Shown: positions 9,074-18,768 of the stretch, one piece after another
Layout: the number at the start of each line of letters is the position of its first letter
How positions within the stretch are numbered: position 1 is the first letter of the stretch
Origin: Aliiglaciecola sp. LCG003
GTDB lineage: Bacteria; Pseudomonadota; Gammaproteobacteria; Enterobacterales; Alteromonadaceae
Direction of reading: 5' to 3'
DNA length: 64,000 bases
NCBI RefSeq assembly: GCF_030316135.1
Contig: NZ_CP128185.1
Span: 4,030,001-4,094,000, forward strand
The notes under the pieces: model-generated
Database searches by the model: none
What the model was told of the DNA's origin: nothing
What the model saw: only the letters and a program-made list of their open reading frames with translations
Position numbers and translations under genes: made by a program

Positions 9074-10249
9074 TTAGTCTCGATTGCGCCCAAGCTTGTC
9101 ATGACTGCTGACCCAATGCCCACCAATCACAGCACAAGCAAGCGAAATATCGCCGGCCAACACGGTGGCAGCAACGATTTCAGCTAACTTGTTAGCTTTG
9201 CCTTTACCGTAACAGTCCATTAGTTCTAGACATTCCTTTTGAGTTGGTAATCCGGTTCCACCGCCATACGTCGCCACTATCAAAGATGGCAAAGTAATCG
9301 ATAAGTAAAAGTCACCGTTGTCCAATAATTCGTGGGAAAGTAACCCGGCATGGGACTCTACAACATTGGCTTCATCTTGACCCGTTGCAATAAATATAGA
9401 AGCAATCCCATTAGCTGAATGGGGACCATTGTACGCAGCGCCCGCCATTAACGCCCCCGTGTTGGCCAACACAGTTGCCTTAGCTAGCATCTTGGTATCC
9501 ACCTTCATTATTTTTTTAAGCACTTCTTTTTTGAGGACAATTTCAGCTATTACTCGTTTACCCCGGGTGTGCAGCATATTTAAATGAGAGTGTTTTTTAT
9601 CCGTGTCCATATTGCCAGATAGTAAGTACTGACAACCACCTGGGTAGTTCGCGCAAATCCATTCGCAAGCTGCCAAGGTGGCCTTACCCACCATGTTCTG
9701 TCCTGCGGCATCACCGGTTGTGTAGTTAAACCGCAAGTAACGTGTTTTAGATACTGACCACTGCATGATGTGGTCTAGCTTGCCGATGCTGGTAGTGGTT
9801 TCAGCAGCTTGCTTAATTTTTTGAAAATTCTCAACTACCCAAGCGCCAAAGTCTCTCGCCTGTCTAGCATTGTCAAAAATAAACGCTGGGGCTCGTTGCA
9901 TAAATTGTTCAACCACTGTGGTATTCACCCCACCACACTCATTGACCACCCGCATACCACGGCTATAGCTGGCTACCAAGGTACCTTCTGTGGTTGCCAA
10001 TGGCACATGAAATAAACCATTGGCGTATTCACCATTGACCTGAATTGGACCTGCAATACCTACAGGCATTTGTACCACGCCAATAAAGTTTTCAATATTG
10101 CCAGGCAGGGCTGCGGGGTCGATGGAGTAGTGGCCTGTGTGAGGTAATTCAGTGCCGGTCTGTTGAGTGAGATACTCTCTGCGTTTTTGCGCCCACTCGT
10201 TACTGTAATCATTCATGGTGTTACGGGGAATGCGTGGCGTTTTGCTCAT
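9074..10249 (-). CDS. hydroxymethylglutaryl-CoA reductase, class I-like
   Basis: HMG-CoA reductase interconverts HMG-CoA and mevalonate. The 391-residue soluble protein has the catalytic Glu in PLATTEGTLVAS, the Lys in SGNMDTDKK, the Asp in GQDEANVVES and a C-terminal His in SSHDKLGRN. It also carries MPVGIAGPI and TGDAAGQNM. These motifs resemble class I (eukaryotic/archaeal) enzymes more than class II bacterial ones. There is no membrane domain. No other mevalonate-pathway gene is in the window, and this lineage is expected to make isoprenoids through MEP, so its role is unclear. It is convergent with the malic enzyme. Confidence 0.93.
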   Translation of the reverse strand: MSKTPRIPRNTMNDYSNEWAQKRREYLTQQTGTELPHTGHYSIDPAALPGNIENFIGVVQMPVGIAGPIQVNGEYANGLFHVPLATTEGTLVASYSRGMRVVNECGGVNTTVVEQFMQRAPAFIFDNARQARDFGAWVVENFQKIKQAAETTTSIGKLDHIMQWSVSKTRYLRFNYTTGDAAGQNMVGKATLAACEWICANYPGGCQYLLSGNMDTDKKHSHLNMLHTRGKRVIAEIVLKKEVLKKIMKVDTKMLAKATVLANTGALMAGAAYNGPHSANGIASIFIATGQDEANVVESHAGLLSHELLDNGDFYLSITLPSLIVATYGGGTGLPTQKECLELMDCYGKGKANKLAEIVAATVLAGDISLACAVIGGHWVSSHDKLGRNRD

Positions 10250-10517
10250 TTAAATAATCCTTAAATATAGTCCGGGTACTCGCTACATATAAAATGCAAA
10301 GTACTTGCCAGATAATAGTATGGGACTAAAATGACCAAAGTATGAAGTTAAGCTTGAAAATACTCAATAATCTCAACTCGGGCTAAAGTCTACCCGAGAT
10401 AAGACTAGTTTTTGCACCACTTTGGGGTGTGGTGCTATGAGACTATGGTGCAGTGCTCTGAATCTTGTTGATTGCCCTTATAAGCAGGAGCGTGTGCGAC
10501 AAACATCCTTTTACAGC
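10250..10517. other. intergenic region between metJ and the HMG-CoA reductase gene
   Basis: Two hairpin-forming repeats are present: CTCGGG / CCCGAG (10377-10398) and a 7-bp GCACCAC / GTGGTGC stem (10414-10435). Neither is followed by a T-run on the minus strand, so neither is a classical terminator for metJ. The left part should hold the reductase promoter, but I could not identify it. Confidence 0.35.
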
Positions 10518-10835
10518 TTATTCCTCACTGTCTTTAATCTCCAAACCCATTGATTCCATCAGTTCACGGGCTACTTTTGGAATTCTATTTGGGTTATCTT
10601 TGCGTAGATCATCATCATCGGGCAAGGGTTGGCCATTAAATGCGTGCAAAAATGCCTCGCACAATAATTCTGAATTGGTTGCATGCCGTAAGTTGTTGAC
10701 TTGACGACGAGTGCGTTCATCCGTCAATACTTTTAACACTTTGAGTGGAATTGAGACCGTGACTTTCTTTACCAACTCACTCTTTTTACCGTGTTCAGCG
10801 TAGGGATGTATGTATTTTCCGTTCCACTCTGCCAT
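10518..10835 (-). CDS. metJ: methionine repressor MetJ
   Basis: MetJ is the ribbon-helix-helix repressor that binds tandem met boxes with S-adenosylmethionine as corepressor. The 105-residue product starts [18 protein letters not shown] and matches E. coli MetJ across its length, including the DNA-contacting strand [12 protein letters not shown] and the [19 protein letters not shown] helices. The frame stays open for 23 codons upstream, but the ATG at 10835 is chosen because it matches the known N-terminus. It is divergent from metF, and both share met-box arrays. Confidence 0.97.
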   Translation of the reverse strand: MAEWNGKYIHPYAEHGKKSELVKKVTVSIPLKVLKVLTDERTRRQVNNLRHATNSELLCEAFLHAFNGQPLPDDDDLRKDNPNRIPKVARELMESMGLEIKDSEE

Positions 10836-10890
10836 GTTGATGCTCTTTTTAATCTTTCTTATAAACGGAAATTCTAACCGTAAGTCAGTT

Positions 10891-10914
10891 AGATGTCTAA
10901 ACATCTTGACGGCT
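10891..10914. promoter_or_regulatory. MetJ operator, three contiguous met boxes (metJ side)
   Basis: Three adjacent octamers, AGATGTCT, AAACATCT and TGACGGCT, match the met-box consensus AGACGTCT to decreasing degrees. They lie 56 bases upstream of the metJ start, consistent with autorepression. Confidence 0.85.
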
Positions 10915-10934
10915 TAGCCAACTCAGTTTAGTTT

Positions 10935-10950
10935 AGACGTCTAAACGGCT
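10935..10950. promoter_or_regulatory. MetJ operator, two met boxes (metF side)
   Basis: A perfect consensus met box AGACGTCT (10935-10942) is followed directly by AAACGGCT (10943-10950), 33 bases before the metF ATG. MetJ binds cooperatively to such tandem octamers, so metF is expected to be repressed when S-adenosylmethionine is abundant. Confidence 0.88.
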
Positions 10951-10968
10951 AATTGTTTACTATATTGA

Positions 10969-11865
<897 letters not shown>

Positions 11866-11907
11866 ACCCTATAAACTAAACACCAATGTATAGTGATAGT
11901 AGGTGTT

Positions 11908-12795
11908 ATGACTCAAATCTCTGCGCTGGAAAAAATTAAAAGCGTCCTGGCTCATACTGGGGCGCTGCTAAGCAATGTGTTTCACCATTGCCAAAAAGAT
12001 AAGATAACCACCTCTGCTGGGCATCTAGCCTATGTCTCGTTATTATCGATCGTTCCCTTTATCGTAGTTTTTTTCAGTATTTTGTCAGCCTTCCCGGCCT
12101 TCTCCGAAGTCCGAGAACAATTGCAAGGATTTGTATTCAGCAATCTGATCCCTACCTCCGGCGATGTGTTGCAGCAGCACATGTCTCAATTTGTGGCCAA
12201 TGCATCCAAAATGGGTGCAGTGAGTATCCTTTTCTTAGTGGCCGTAGCGCTAGCACTTATCTCCAATGTTGATAAAACCCTTAATAATATTTGGCAAGCG
12301 AAAAGCGAAAGGCCACGGATCTATACTTTTGCAGTGTATTGGATGGTGCTTACCTTGGCACCATTGCTAATTGGTGTAAGTGTGTTGGTCAGCACCTATT
12401 TGGTTGGTTTGGCTAATTATGCAGAGGAATACACCCCTGGCATATCCACCATACTGCTTAAAATTGTACCCTTTGTGACCTCCGTCATCGCCTTTTTTAT
12501 TCTGTATATGGTGGTGCCTAATAAACGCATTAGTCCTAAGCATGCCATTAGCGGAGCGCTGCTCGCCGCATCTATGTTCGAGCTTTCTAAGAAAATGTTT
12601 GCCTTGTATATTGAACACTTTCCGTCCTATCAAATGATCTACGGCGCCATAGCAGTCATTCCCATACTATTTGTTTGGGTATATTTAAGCTGGATTTTAG
12701 TCTTAATAGGGGCAGAATTCACCCGAGCTTTAGAACGTTTATTGCCGGAAGAAGATACTGGAAAAGAGCGAAATATCATTGACCCAGAGGAATAG
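11908..12795 (+). CDS. yihY: YihY/BrkB family inner-membrane protein
   Basis: This is a polytopic membrane protein of the YihY/BrkB (UPF0761) family with about six predicted helices. It has the family's N-terminal TTSAGHLAYVSLLSIVPFIVV segment, a NVDKTLNNIWQAK loop and a C-terminal YGAIAVIPILFVWVYLSW helix. E. coli YihY was once called RNase BN, but that activity belongs elsewhere and function is unknown. The start at 11908 has AGG five bases upstream; an in-frame GTG at 11893 is the alternative. In E. coli yihY precedes dtd and yiiD; here three extra genes lie between. Confidence 0.88.
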   Translation: MTQISALEKIKSVLAHTGALLSNVFHHCQKDKITTSAGHLAYVSLLSIVPFIVVFFSILSAFPAFSEVREQLQGFVFSNLIPTSGDVLQQHMSQFVANASKMGAVSILFLVAVALALISNVDKTLNNIWQAKSERPRIYTFAVYWMVLTLAPLLIGVSVLVSTYLVGLANYAEEYTPGISTILLKIVPFVTSVIAFFILYMVVPNKRISPKHAISGALLAASMFELSKKMFALYIEHFPSYQMIYGAIAVIPILFVWVYLSWILVLIGAEFTRALERLLPEEDTGKERNIIDPEE

Positions 12796-12805
12796 TCTGG
12801 GTCAA
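12779..12805. terminator. inverted repeat spanning the yihY stop codon
   Basis: A perfect 10-bp repeat TTGACCCAGA / TCTGGGTCAA with a 7-base loop overlaps the end of yihY and faces a convergent gene. There is no T-tract, so it may be a weak bidirectional terminator or an mRNA-end stabilising hairpin. Confidence 0.55.
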
Positions 12806-12833
12806 TGGAAGGACTTTATGTTTGCCTCAACAA

Positions 12834-13469
12834 TTAACTTTTTATGCTTGATATGAAGTCATTTGATTGAGCTATTGCACTGTTCATTTCTTTAATCAAC
12901 AAATCAATGTCTTTCTTGATGAGATTAAATTCACCTTGCAGTGCACCCACTGCATTGGCATTAAGATTATGTTTAAGATACAACACATTATCTTGCAAAG
13001 CCGTTAATACCGGAGCCATTTTAGATTCAGCCTTGCGCATGGCGGTAATTAACGTTTTGTAACGTTTTTGGGTGTCGTTTAGCTGTCTTTTACTATCATT
13101 TTTGAGCTTGGCGTTACTGTACTTTTCCAACTCATCATTCCATTCGTCAAATAATGCTTCGGCTACGCTTTCGACTTTATCGATCCGATTGCTAACGTCA
13201 TTTGCAGCAGCCTGACTGGCTTCAAACTGACTATTTAACTTTTCATAGACATCTTGCAAATCCCCACCATCGAAATTGATTAAATGGCTAAATTCTTCCA
13301 ATGCAGAAGCAAACTGTTTTTGAGCATCTTCTTGGGAGTCTTTGGCGTCTTCCACGCGGTCGACCAAAATATCGCGTTTTTCCACCCCGAGTTTTTCCCA
13401 GGCTGCATAATAAGCGCTTTGACAGCCGAATAATGACAATGTAAGCAAAGCGATAACAAGGCTTTTCAT
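12834..13469 (-). CDS. DUF2959 family lipoprotein
   Basis: This 211-residue protein has a lipoprotein signal peptide with lipobox LSLFGC, giving lipidation at C16. The mature part is almost entirely helical and charged, with likely coiled coils at about 35-70, 85-130 and 170-205. The pattern matches the DUF2959 family; no function is known. Its start overlaps by four bases the stop of the small membrane protein upstream (ATGA), so the two are translationally coupled. No enzymatic motif is visible. Confidence 0.8.
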   Translation of the reverse strand: MKSLVIALLTLSLFGCQSAYYAAWEKLGVEKRDILVDRVEDAKDSQEDAQKQFASALEEFSHLINFDGGDLQDVYEKLNSQFEASQAAANDVSNRIDKVESVAEALFDEWNDELEKYSNAKLKNDSKRQLNDTQKRYKTLITAMRKAESKMAPVLTALQDNVLYLKHNLNANAVGALQGEFNLIKKDIDLLIKEMNSAIAQSNDFISSIKS

Positions 13470-13702
13470 AGCTGATTTCCTCTATAAGTAGCCGCATCGA
13501 TGATTGACCATAGATGGAATATTGCGCCCACTATCCACATGAAAAAGAGGATAACAGTAGCCGTCAACGCATAACTTACCGTTGCAATTACAAAGAACAA
13601 CAGTGCTTTGAAAATACGCCCTTGCACCAATTGTCCTAAACCAGGTATAAAAAAACTGCAAATCGCGGCTAACACATTGCCGCCTGAACCTTGTCCAGCC
13701 AT
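13466..13702 (-). CDS. small two-helix membrane protein
   Basis: The product is a 78-residue hydrophobic protein with an SFFIPGLGQLVQGR segment that resembles the Gly-rich turn of TM2-like small membrane proteins, followed by two probable membrane helices (about 30-50 and 52-72). The ATG at 13702 is preferred because GGAG lies six bases upstream. A longer in-frame ATG at 13714 overlaps that Shine-Dalgarno. It overlaps the DUF2959 lipoprotein gene by four bases, suggesting a two-gene envelope operon of unknown role. Confidence 0.7.
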   Translation of the reverse strand: MAGQGSGGNVLAAICSFFIPGLGQLVQGRIFKALLFFVIATVSYALTATVILFFMWIVGAIFHLWSIIDAATYRGNQL

Positions 13703-13808
13703 AACTTTCTCCATTTAAATCGATTTGTGGAAACAAATGTTTATTTTCAAGTATTAAGTGCTAAATTAAAGCAAAGCGATGGAATTCACAAACAAAAAAG
13801 CGGAGTTT

Positions 13809-14774
13809 ATGCATCATATATATCCGCCTCTGAAAGCATACTATTCTGAATTGCTTGATGTAGGTGACGGACACACATTATATCTTGAACAATCTGGTAA
13901 CCCAGACGGCATTCCCGTGTTATATATACACGGTGGCCCAGGGGCTGGATTATCTGACTCTTACCGTAGCTTTTTTGATCCCAACATCTATAGAATTATA
14001 GGCTTTGATCAGCGCGGGTGCGGAAAATCTACTCCTTTTGCCAGCCTAATTAACAATACCACTGCGCATATCCTCGCGGATATCCAACGAATACGGGAAC
14101 ATTTGCAGATTTCCAAGTGGATGCTTTGCGGCGGCTCTTGGGGCACCACCCTGGCTCTATTAAGCGCCATTGAATATCCTTTACATGTCAGCTCGATTGT
14201 ACTTAGAGGGGTATTCTTAGCCCGTGAGCAAGATATGCAATGGTTTTTGCACGGCAATGGTGGTGCGGCTCAAATATTTCCAGACCACTATGCTTCATTT
14301 ATAGAAATTGTAAAAGACCGTTTGGGCAAGATGTCGGTGGCGGAGGCTTTTTATCAAATTTTTTCCCAAGGTGATGAGCTTACCAAGGTTCATGCAGCTA
14401 AGGCTTGGTGCATGTGGGAAGAACGAATATCTTTGATGAACAATTCAATCATCGAGCAAGATATGAGTCAAAACTTAAATCGAGCCATCAGTCTGGGGAT
14501 GTTGGAGTGTCACTTTATCAAACATAATTGTTTTATTGACGAAGATTACATTTTGCAAAACATCGATAAGATCAATAGCATTCCTGGCACTATCATCCAT
14601 GGCCGCTACGATATGGTCTGCAAGCTAGAAAACGCCTATTCACTAAGTCAATCTTGGCGTGCTGGCCAATTGTTAATTGTACCTGAAGCGGGACACAGTA
14701 CCTCCGACCCAAATATCAGTGAGGCTATTTGTCATGCAACTGATGCTATGGCCAAGTTTCTGCAAGAAAGCTAA
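13809..14774 (+). CDS. pip: proline iminopeptidase (alpha/beta hydrolase, S33 family)
   Basis: It removes N-terminal proline from peptides. The 321-residue alpha/beta hydrolase has the [10 protein letters not shown] oxyanion segment near residue 40, FDQRGCGKS, the nucleophile elbow [10 protein letters not shown], an acid in HGRYDMVCK and the catalytic His in EAGHSTSDP. The ATG at 13809 puts the conserved YPPLKAYY near the N-terminus as in relatives and has CGGAG just upstream. A longer start at 13779 adds ten residues and lacks a good ribosome binding site. It ends two bases before dtd. Confidence 0.9.
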   Translation: MHHIYPPLKAYYSELLDVGDGHTLYLEQSGNPDGIPVLYIHGGPGAGLSDSYRSFFDPNIYRIIGFDQRGCGKSTPFASLINNTTAHILADIQRIREHLQISKWMLCGGSWGTTLALLSAIEYPLHVSSIVLRGVFLAREQDMQWFLHGNGGAAQIFPDHYASFIEIVKDRLGKMSVAEAFYQIFSQGDELTKVHAAKAWCMWEERISLMNNSIIEQDMSQNLNRAISLGMLECHFIKHNCFIDEDYILQNIDKINSIPGTIIHGRYDMVCKLENAYSLSQSWRAGQLLIVPEAGHSTSDPNISEAICHATDAMAKFLQES

Positions 14775-14776
14775 AG

Positions 14777-15217
14777 ATGATTGCATTAATTCAACGGGTA
14801 ACCCAAGCAAAGGTAAGAGTAGATCAGCAAACAGTTGGTCAGATTGGACAGGGTATGCTGGTGCTCTTAGGTGTGGAGAAGTCTGACACCCAGGCCACAG
14901 CTCAGAAACTCATGGGTAAAATTGCCAAGCTGCGTATATTCAATGACAGCGACGGTAAAATGAACCTGAACATCAGTCAGTCCCAAGGCGAAATATTGGT
15001 GGTTTCGCAATTCACTTTAGTAGCAGATACCCAAAAAGGTAATCGACCCGGTTTTTCAAATGCAGCTTCCCCAGAGCAGGGGAAATCGCTGTATTTAGCA
15101 TTTGTTGAGCACTGCCGACAAGCTGGGATTAATTGTCAAACCGGTCAATTTGGTGCAGATATGCAAGTGTCACTGGTCAATGATGGTCCGGTCACCTTCC
15201 ACCTTCAAATAAATTAG
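14777..15217 (+). CDS. dtd: D-aminoacyl-tRNA deacylase
   Basis: It hydrolyses D-aminoacyl-tRNAs, and glycyl-tRNA-Ala, to prevent misincorporation. The 146 residues match E. coli Dtd in length. The characteristic [21 protein letters not shown] segment and the C-terminal NDGPVTFHL motif with its Gly-Pro are present. Two bases separate it from pip, so they are probably one transcript. Gene order with a YiiD-type protein downstream is that of E. coli. Confidence 0.97.
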   Translation: MIALIQRVTQAKVRVDQQTVGQIGQGMLVLLGVEKSDTQATAQKLMGKIAKLRIFNDSDGKMNLNISQSQGEILVVSQFTLVADTQKGNRPGFSNAASPEQGKSLYLAFVEHCRQAGINCQTGQFGADMQVSLVNDGPVTFHLQIN

Positions 15218-15352
15218 TCTGTCTATTGTGCCCTGTTTCTGATTAGGTTTTAATGGTTAGCGTTGTCTGCACTCCCACATCCATGATGTGACACCATATG
15301 TATGCATAGATAGCAAACGAAAGACGATTGATAACAAGAGATCCAAACTTTT

Positions 15353-16264
15353 ATGTACAGAATTGAAATACCAAAAACCGATGAACAGTTAGCTGCTTAT
15401 TTCCTATTTCGTTGGGAAATGCTCAGAAAACCTTGGAATCATCCGCTTGGCTCAGAGAAAGATGAATATGAGCAAGTGGGAGAACATCGTATGGTAGTCG
15501 ACAGCCAAGGAAAGGTCATCGCTGTGGGCCGTGTACATCTCAACATGGCTGAAGAAGCGCAGATTCGCCATATAGCGGTCTCTAAAGAGCATCAAGGCAA
15601 AGGAGTGGGTAAGTTAATTTATTCCGCGCTGGAGGAGGTAGCTCGCCAACAGGGCGCAAAACGTCTAGTCACAAACAGCCGTAAAGTGTCTATCGAGTTT
15701 TTTACTGCCTGCGGTTTTGAAATAGAAAAAGAAGTCTCTGCCGAAATGGGTAAGCTTAAGCGCACCCAAATGATCAAAAAACTCTCTGATGTTAATCAAG
15801 TAATGCTCCACCCAAAATGGTGTCAGGAATTGCAAAATACATGGTATGAAACTATTCCGATCAGTGAGCAAATGGGCATTCAGCTTTATCAATATACAGG
15901 CAAGACTCTCGAAACCAGAGCGTCGTTAAACAAAAATATTAATCTTCACGGAACCATGTTCGCCGGCAGTATATTTTCTTTGGCTACTTTGACTGGCTGG
16001 GGCATGATCCACCTTAAGTTAAAAGAAAAATCATTGTCAGGTGAGATAGTTTTGGGGGACGGTGACATTCATTATCACAAACCCATCACCATGCAACCTA
16101 GAGCCAAATGCAACATAGAAACCCTAGAAGGGAAGTTTGAATTACTCGAGCGTGACAAGAAAACTGCCATCAAACTGCAAGTGGACATTCTTGATGGCGA
16201 AATGCCAGTGGCTGAATTCAAAGGCGTATTTTGGGTGTTACCTAGCGCTAAAGCCGAGGGTTAA
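15353..16264 (+). CDS. GNAT acetyltransferase / YiiD-type hotdog thioesterase fusion
   Basis: This is a two-domain protein of 303 residues, like E. coli YiiD (FabY/MadA). Residues 1 to about 145 form a GNAT fold with the acetyl-CoA loop RHIAVSKEHQGKGVGKLIY. Residues from about 150 form a YiiD_C hotdog domain (LHGTMFAGSIFSLATLTGWGM). E. coli YiiD has been linked to initiation of fatty acid synthesis by malonyl-ACP decarboxylation; whether this homologue does the same is inference. It lies downstream of dtd as in E. coli, separated by 135 bases. Confidence 0.9.
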   Translation: MYRIEIPKTDEQLAAYFLFRWEMLRKPWNHPLGSEKDEYEQVGEHRMVVDSQGKVIAVGRVHLNMAEEAQIRHIAVSKEHQGKGVGKLIYSALEEVARQQGAKRLVTNSRKVSIEFFTACGFEIEKEVSAEMGKLKRTQMIKKLSDVNQVMLHPKWCQELQNTWYETIPISEQMGIQLYQYTGKTLETRASLNKNINLHGTMFAGSIFSLATLTGWGMIHLKLKEKSLSGEIVLGDGDIHYHKPITMQPRAKCNIETLEGKFELLERDKKTAIKLQVDILDGEMPVAEFKGVFWVLPSAKAEG

Positions 16265-16284
16265 GCTACTCCCAAATTACGGAT

Positions 16285-16317
16285 ATAAAAAAAAGCGCGA
16301 TATACGCGCTTTTTTTG
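16285..16317. terminator. bidirectional terminator between the YiiD-like gene and rpoH
   Basis: An 8-bp stem AAAGCGCG / CGCGCTTT (16292-16312) with a 5-base loop is flanked by an A-run on the left and a T-run on the right, between two convergent genes. Confidence 0.9.
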
Positions 16318-16329
16318 CTCTGAAGGATA

Positions 16330-17184
16330 TTAAGCAACCATCGCTGACTGTAATTTCTTCATTGCATTCTTTTCAATTTGACGAACTCGCTCAGCTGACA
16401 CTTGGTATTTATCAGCAAGTTCTTGCAAAGTAAGTTTATCGTCAGTCAACCAACGGGTTTGAATAATATGTTGGCTGCGCTCGTCTAAGGTTTTGATCGC
16501 CGAGTATAAACGCTTACTAGCGTTTTTATCATAGTCGGCATCCAATACTTCGCTTTCAACATCGGCAGATTTGTCTTCCAAAAATTGGACGGGAGCAAAG
16601 CTTCCACTTTCATCATCATCAGCTGATAGGTCAAAAGCCTGATCTTGGCTACTCATACGAGCTTCCATTTGCAGTACTTCTTTGGTACTCACACCCAGTT
16701 CTTTTGCAACTTTTTGCACTTCATCGTGGGTAAACCAACCTAAACGCTTCTTATTCTTACGTAGATTGAAAAATAACTTACGTTGGGCTTTAGTGGTTGC
16801 AACTTTCACTATGCGCCAATTTTTTAAGACAAATTCATGAATTTCGGCTTTAATCCAATGCACAGCAAAGGAGACTAGGCGAACACCAACTGTTGGATCA
16901 AAACGTTTAACCGCTTTCATCAAACCGATATTACCTTCTTGAATTAAATCCGCTTGTGGCAATCCATAGCCAGAATAAGATTTAGCTATATGGACAACAA
17001 AACGTAAGTGAGACATAACCAGTTTACGTGCAGCTTCTAAGTCATCATCTTGCTGAAGACGCTCGGCAAGCGCACGCTCCTCTTCAACCGTCAGCATATT
17101 AATAGTGCTGACCGCTTGAATATAGGTTTCGATGCTTCCACTTTGAGGGACGCTCAATGCTAAAGCTCGCATATTTGTGCTCAT
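16330..17184 (-). CDS. rpoH: heat-shock sigma factor RpoH (sigma-32)
   Basis: This sigma-70 family factor directs transcription of heat-shock genes. Its 284 residues equal the E. coli length. Region 2 contains [19 protein letters not shown] and the -10 recognition stretch [18 protein letters not shown]. The RpoH box QRKLFFNLR, specific to sigma-32, follows. Region 4.2 ([20 protein letters not shown]) reads the -35 element. Its likely target upstream of hslVU is in this window. In E. coli it follows ftsX directly; here two EAL-HDOD genes intervene on the other strand. Confidence 0.98.
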   Translation of the reverse strand: MSTNMRALALSVPQSGSIETYIQAVSTINMLTVEEERALAERLQQDDDLEAARKLVMSHLRFVVHIAKSYSGYGLPQADLIQEGNIGLMKAVKRFDPTVGVRLVSFAVHWIKAEIHEFVLKNWRIVKVATTKAQRKLFFNLRKNKKRLGWFTHDEVQKVAKELGVSTKEVLQMEARMSSQDQAFDLSADDDESGSFAPVQFLEDKSADVESEVLDADYDKNASKRLYSAIKTLDERSQHIIQTRWLTDDKLTLQELADKYQVSAERVRQIEKNAMKKLQSAMVA

Positions 17185-17495
17185 GTAAACCCCTTAATTT
17201 GTTACTACCTGGTAGTCTACCAAAGACTATTGGGTGACGCTACTCGTCTATACGTTGTAAGACCGTCAGAACGACCAAATAATTCAATAAATTTTATAAA
17301 AACTAGTTATTTTTAGTCAATAGAGCTTAATGGGGGCATATCTAAACATTTAAAGATATGAATTGTTAAGTTTTTGTTCCAGAATGCCAACGCTGATTAT
17401 AAAACTAGCTAGAGAGGTTGAAAAGTCTCAGGTTTGCTGAATTTCAACTCAGGTTAGAAAACATAAATATTTTTTATATTATAGGGCCGGTTTAG
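17185..17495. other. divergent regulatory region rpoH / EAL-HDOD gene
   Basis: These 311 AT-rich bases separate divergent starts and must hold promoters for both. A GGGCCGG about seven bases before the ATG at 17496 may serve as a ribosome binding site. I could not assign a specific operator or a convincing thermosensor fold for the rpoH leader by eye. Confidence 0.4.
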
Positions 17496-18716
17496 ATGTT
17501 TGCATACGTCGCAAGACAAGCTATTTTTGATAATAATTCTGAAGTATATGCGTATGAGCTACTTTTTAGAGACGGAAAAAGTAATTGTTTCCCTGAAATC
17601 GGACCTGATGAGGCAACCTCTAAACTGATCACCGGTAGTCATCTATCTATGGGTGTAGAGGAGATAACGGCTGGCAAAATAGCCTTTATAAATTTCCATA
17701 CTGATACGCTTCTTTATCGCTTCCCGACCTCATTAAATCCACAAAATGTGGTGATTGAAGTTGTTGAGACGGTCGACATCAGCTCAGAACTTATCGCGGC
17801 ATGTAAACATATTTCCAATTTGGGCTACAAGGTCGCGCTGGACGATCACGACTTTGATCCTAAATGGGATCCACTACTGCCTTATATTCACATAATAAAG
17901 GTTGATTTGGCCGAAGTGGAATTTGCTACAGTTGAGCGGTTAATTCCAAAATATCAGCAAATGGGAATTAAATTAGTTGCTGAAAAAATTGAAACACAAG
18001 AGGAATTTCTGCGCTGTAAGGCTATAGGATTTGATTTTTACCAAGGTTACTATTTCGCCAGACCTGAAATCACTAAACACCGAAATATTCCTTCTTCAAA
18101 GTTGGTCTTGCTTGAGCTTATCAGTGCGAGCAGTGGAATTTTATTTGATTTTGAAAAAATCCATAACATTATTGCCAAAGATGTTTCCTTGTCTTATATG
18201 TTGCTACGGTTTATCAACAACCCCATTCTCAACAAGCGCAATAAAATCACTTCATTGAACCACGCACTAACCTATATGGGTGAAGTGGAAATTAGGAAAT
18301 TTATCGCCTTGGTCGCATTAGCCAATATGGCAGAAAATAAACCCCCAGAGCTTGTGCACTTATCCTTAGTGAGAGCTAAATTTTGTGAACTAGTGGGTAA
18401 TGAGAAAAAAGCGGCAAACAATCCCCCCATGGGCTTTTTGGTGGGCTTGTTATCGTTGCTAGACGCATTGTTAGACCAATCAATGCAGCAATTGATGGAG
18501 AAATTACCACTGATAGATGACCTAAAAAATGCTTTATGTGGTATAGAATCTCAACTTAGAGATTATTTATCACTGGCCAGAGCATTCGAATATACTGACT
18601 GGAAAGGCGTTAAACAGCTTGCTACAAAGCTTGAACTAGATCAGCGCTTGTTGCATAGTTTCTATAATGAGGCGATGAATTGGGGCGCATCAATGACAGA
18701 TTCTATTAAAAAATAG
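17496..18716 (+). CDS. EAL-HDOD signalling protein, copy 1
   Basis: This 406-residue protein joins a degenerate EAL domain (about 1-200) to an HDOD domain (about 200-400). The EAL signature is replaced by YELLFRDG, the DDFG position reads LDDHDF, and the later VAEKIETQEEF and FYQGYYFARP segments remain. Such YuxH/CdgJ-type proteins usually have weak or no phosphodiesterase activity and act as c-di-GMP or protein-binding regulators, often of motility. The HDOD half contains SYMLLRFINNP and MGEVEIRKFIAL. A close paralogue follows 52 bases downstream in the same direction. Confidence 0.88.
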   Translation: MFAYVARQAIFDNNSEVYAYELLFRDGKSNCFPEIGPDEATSKLITGSHLSMGVEEITAGKIAFINFHTDTLLYRFPTSLNPQNVVIEVVETVDISSELIAACKHISNLGYKVALDDHDFDPKWDPLLPYIHIIKVDLAEVEFATVERLIPKYQQMGIKLVAEKIETQEEFLRCKAIGFDFYQGYYFARPEITKHRNIPSSKLVLLELISASSGILFDFEKIHNIIAKDVSLSYMLLRFINNPILNKRNKITSLNHALTYMGEVEIRKFIALVALANMAENKPPELVHLSLVRAKFCELVGNEKKAANNPPMGFLVGLLSLLDALLDQSMQQLMEKLPLIDDLKNALCGIESQLRDYLSLARAFEYTDWKGVKQLATKLELDQRLLHSFYNEAMNWGASMTDSIKK

Positions 18717-18768
18717 CCATATATTGATTTAACTCTAAAAAACTAAAATCAAAATTGAGGATTAATAA

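Noticed and set aside
10414-10435. GCACCAC/GTGGTGC hairpin as metJ terminator
   Set aside because: No T-run follows on the metJ strand; the T-run lies on the wrong side.
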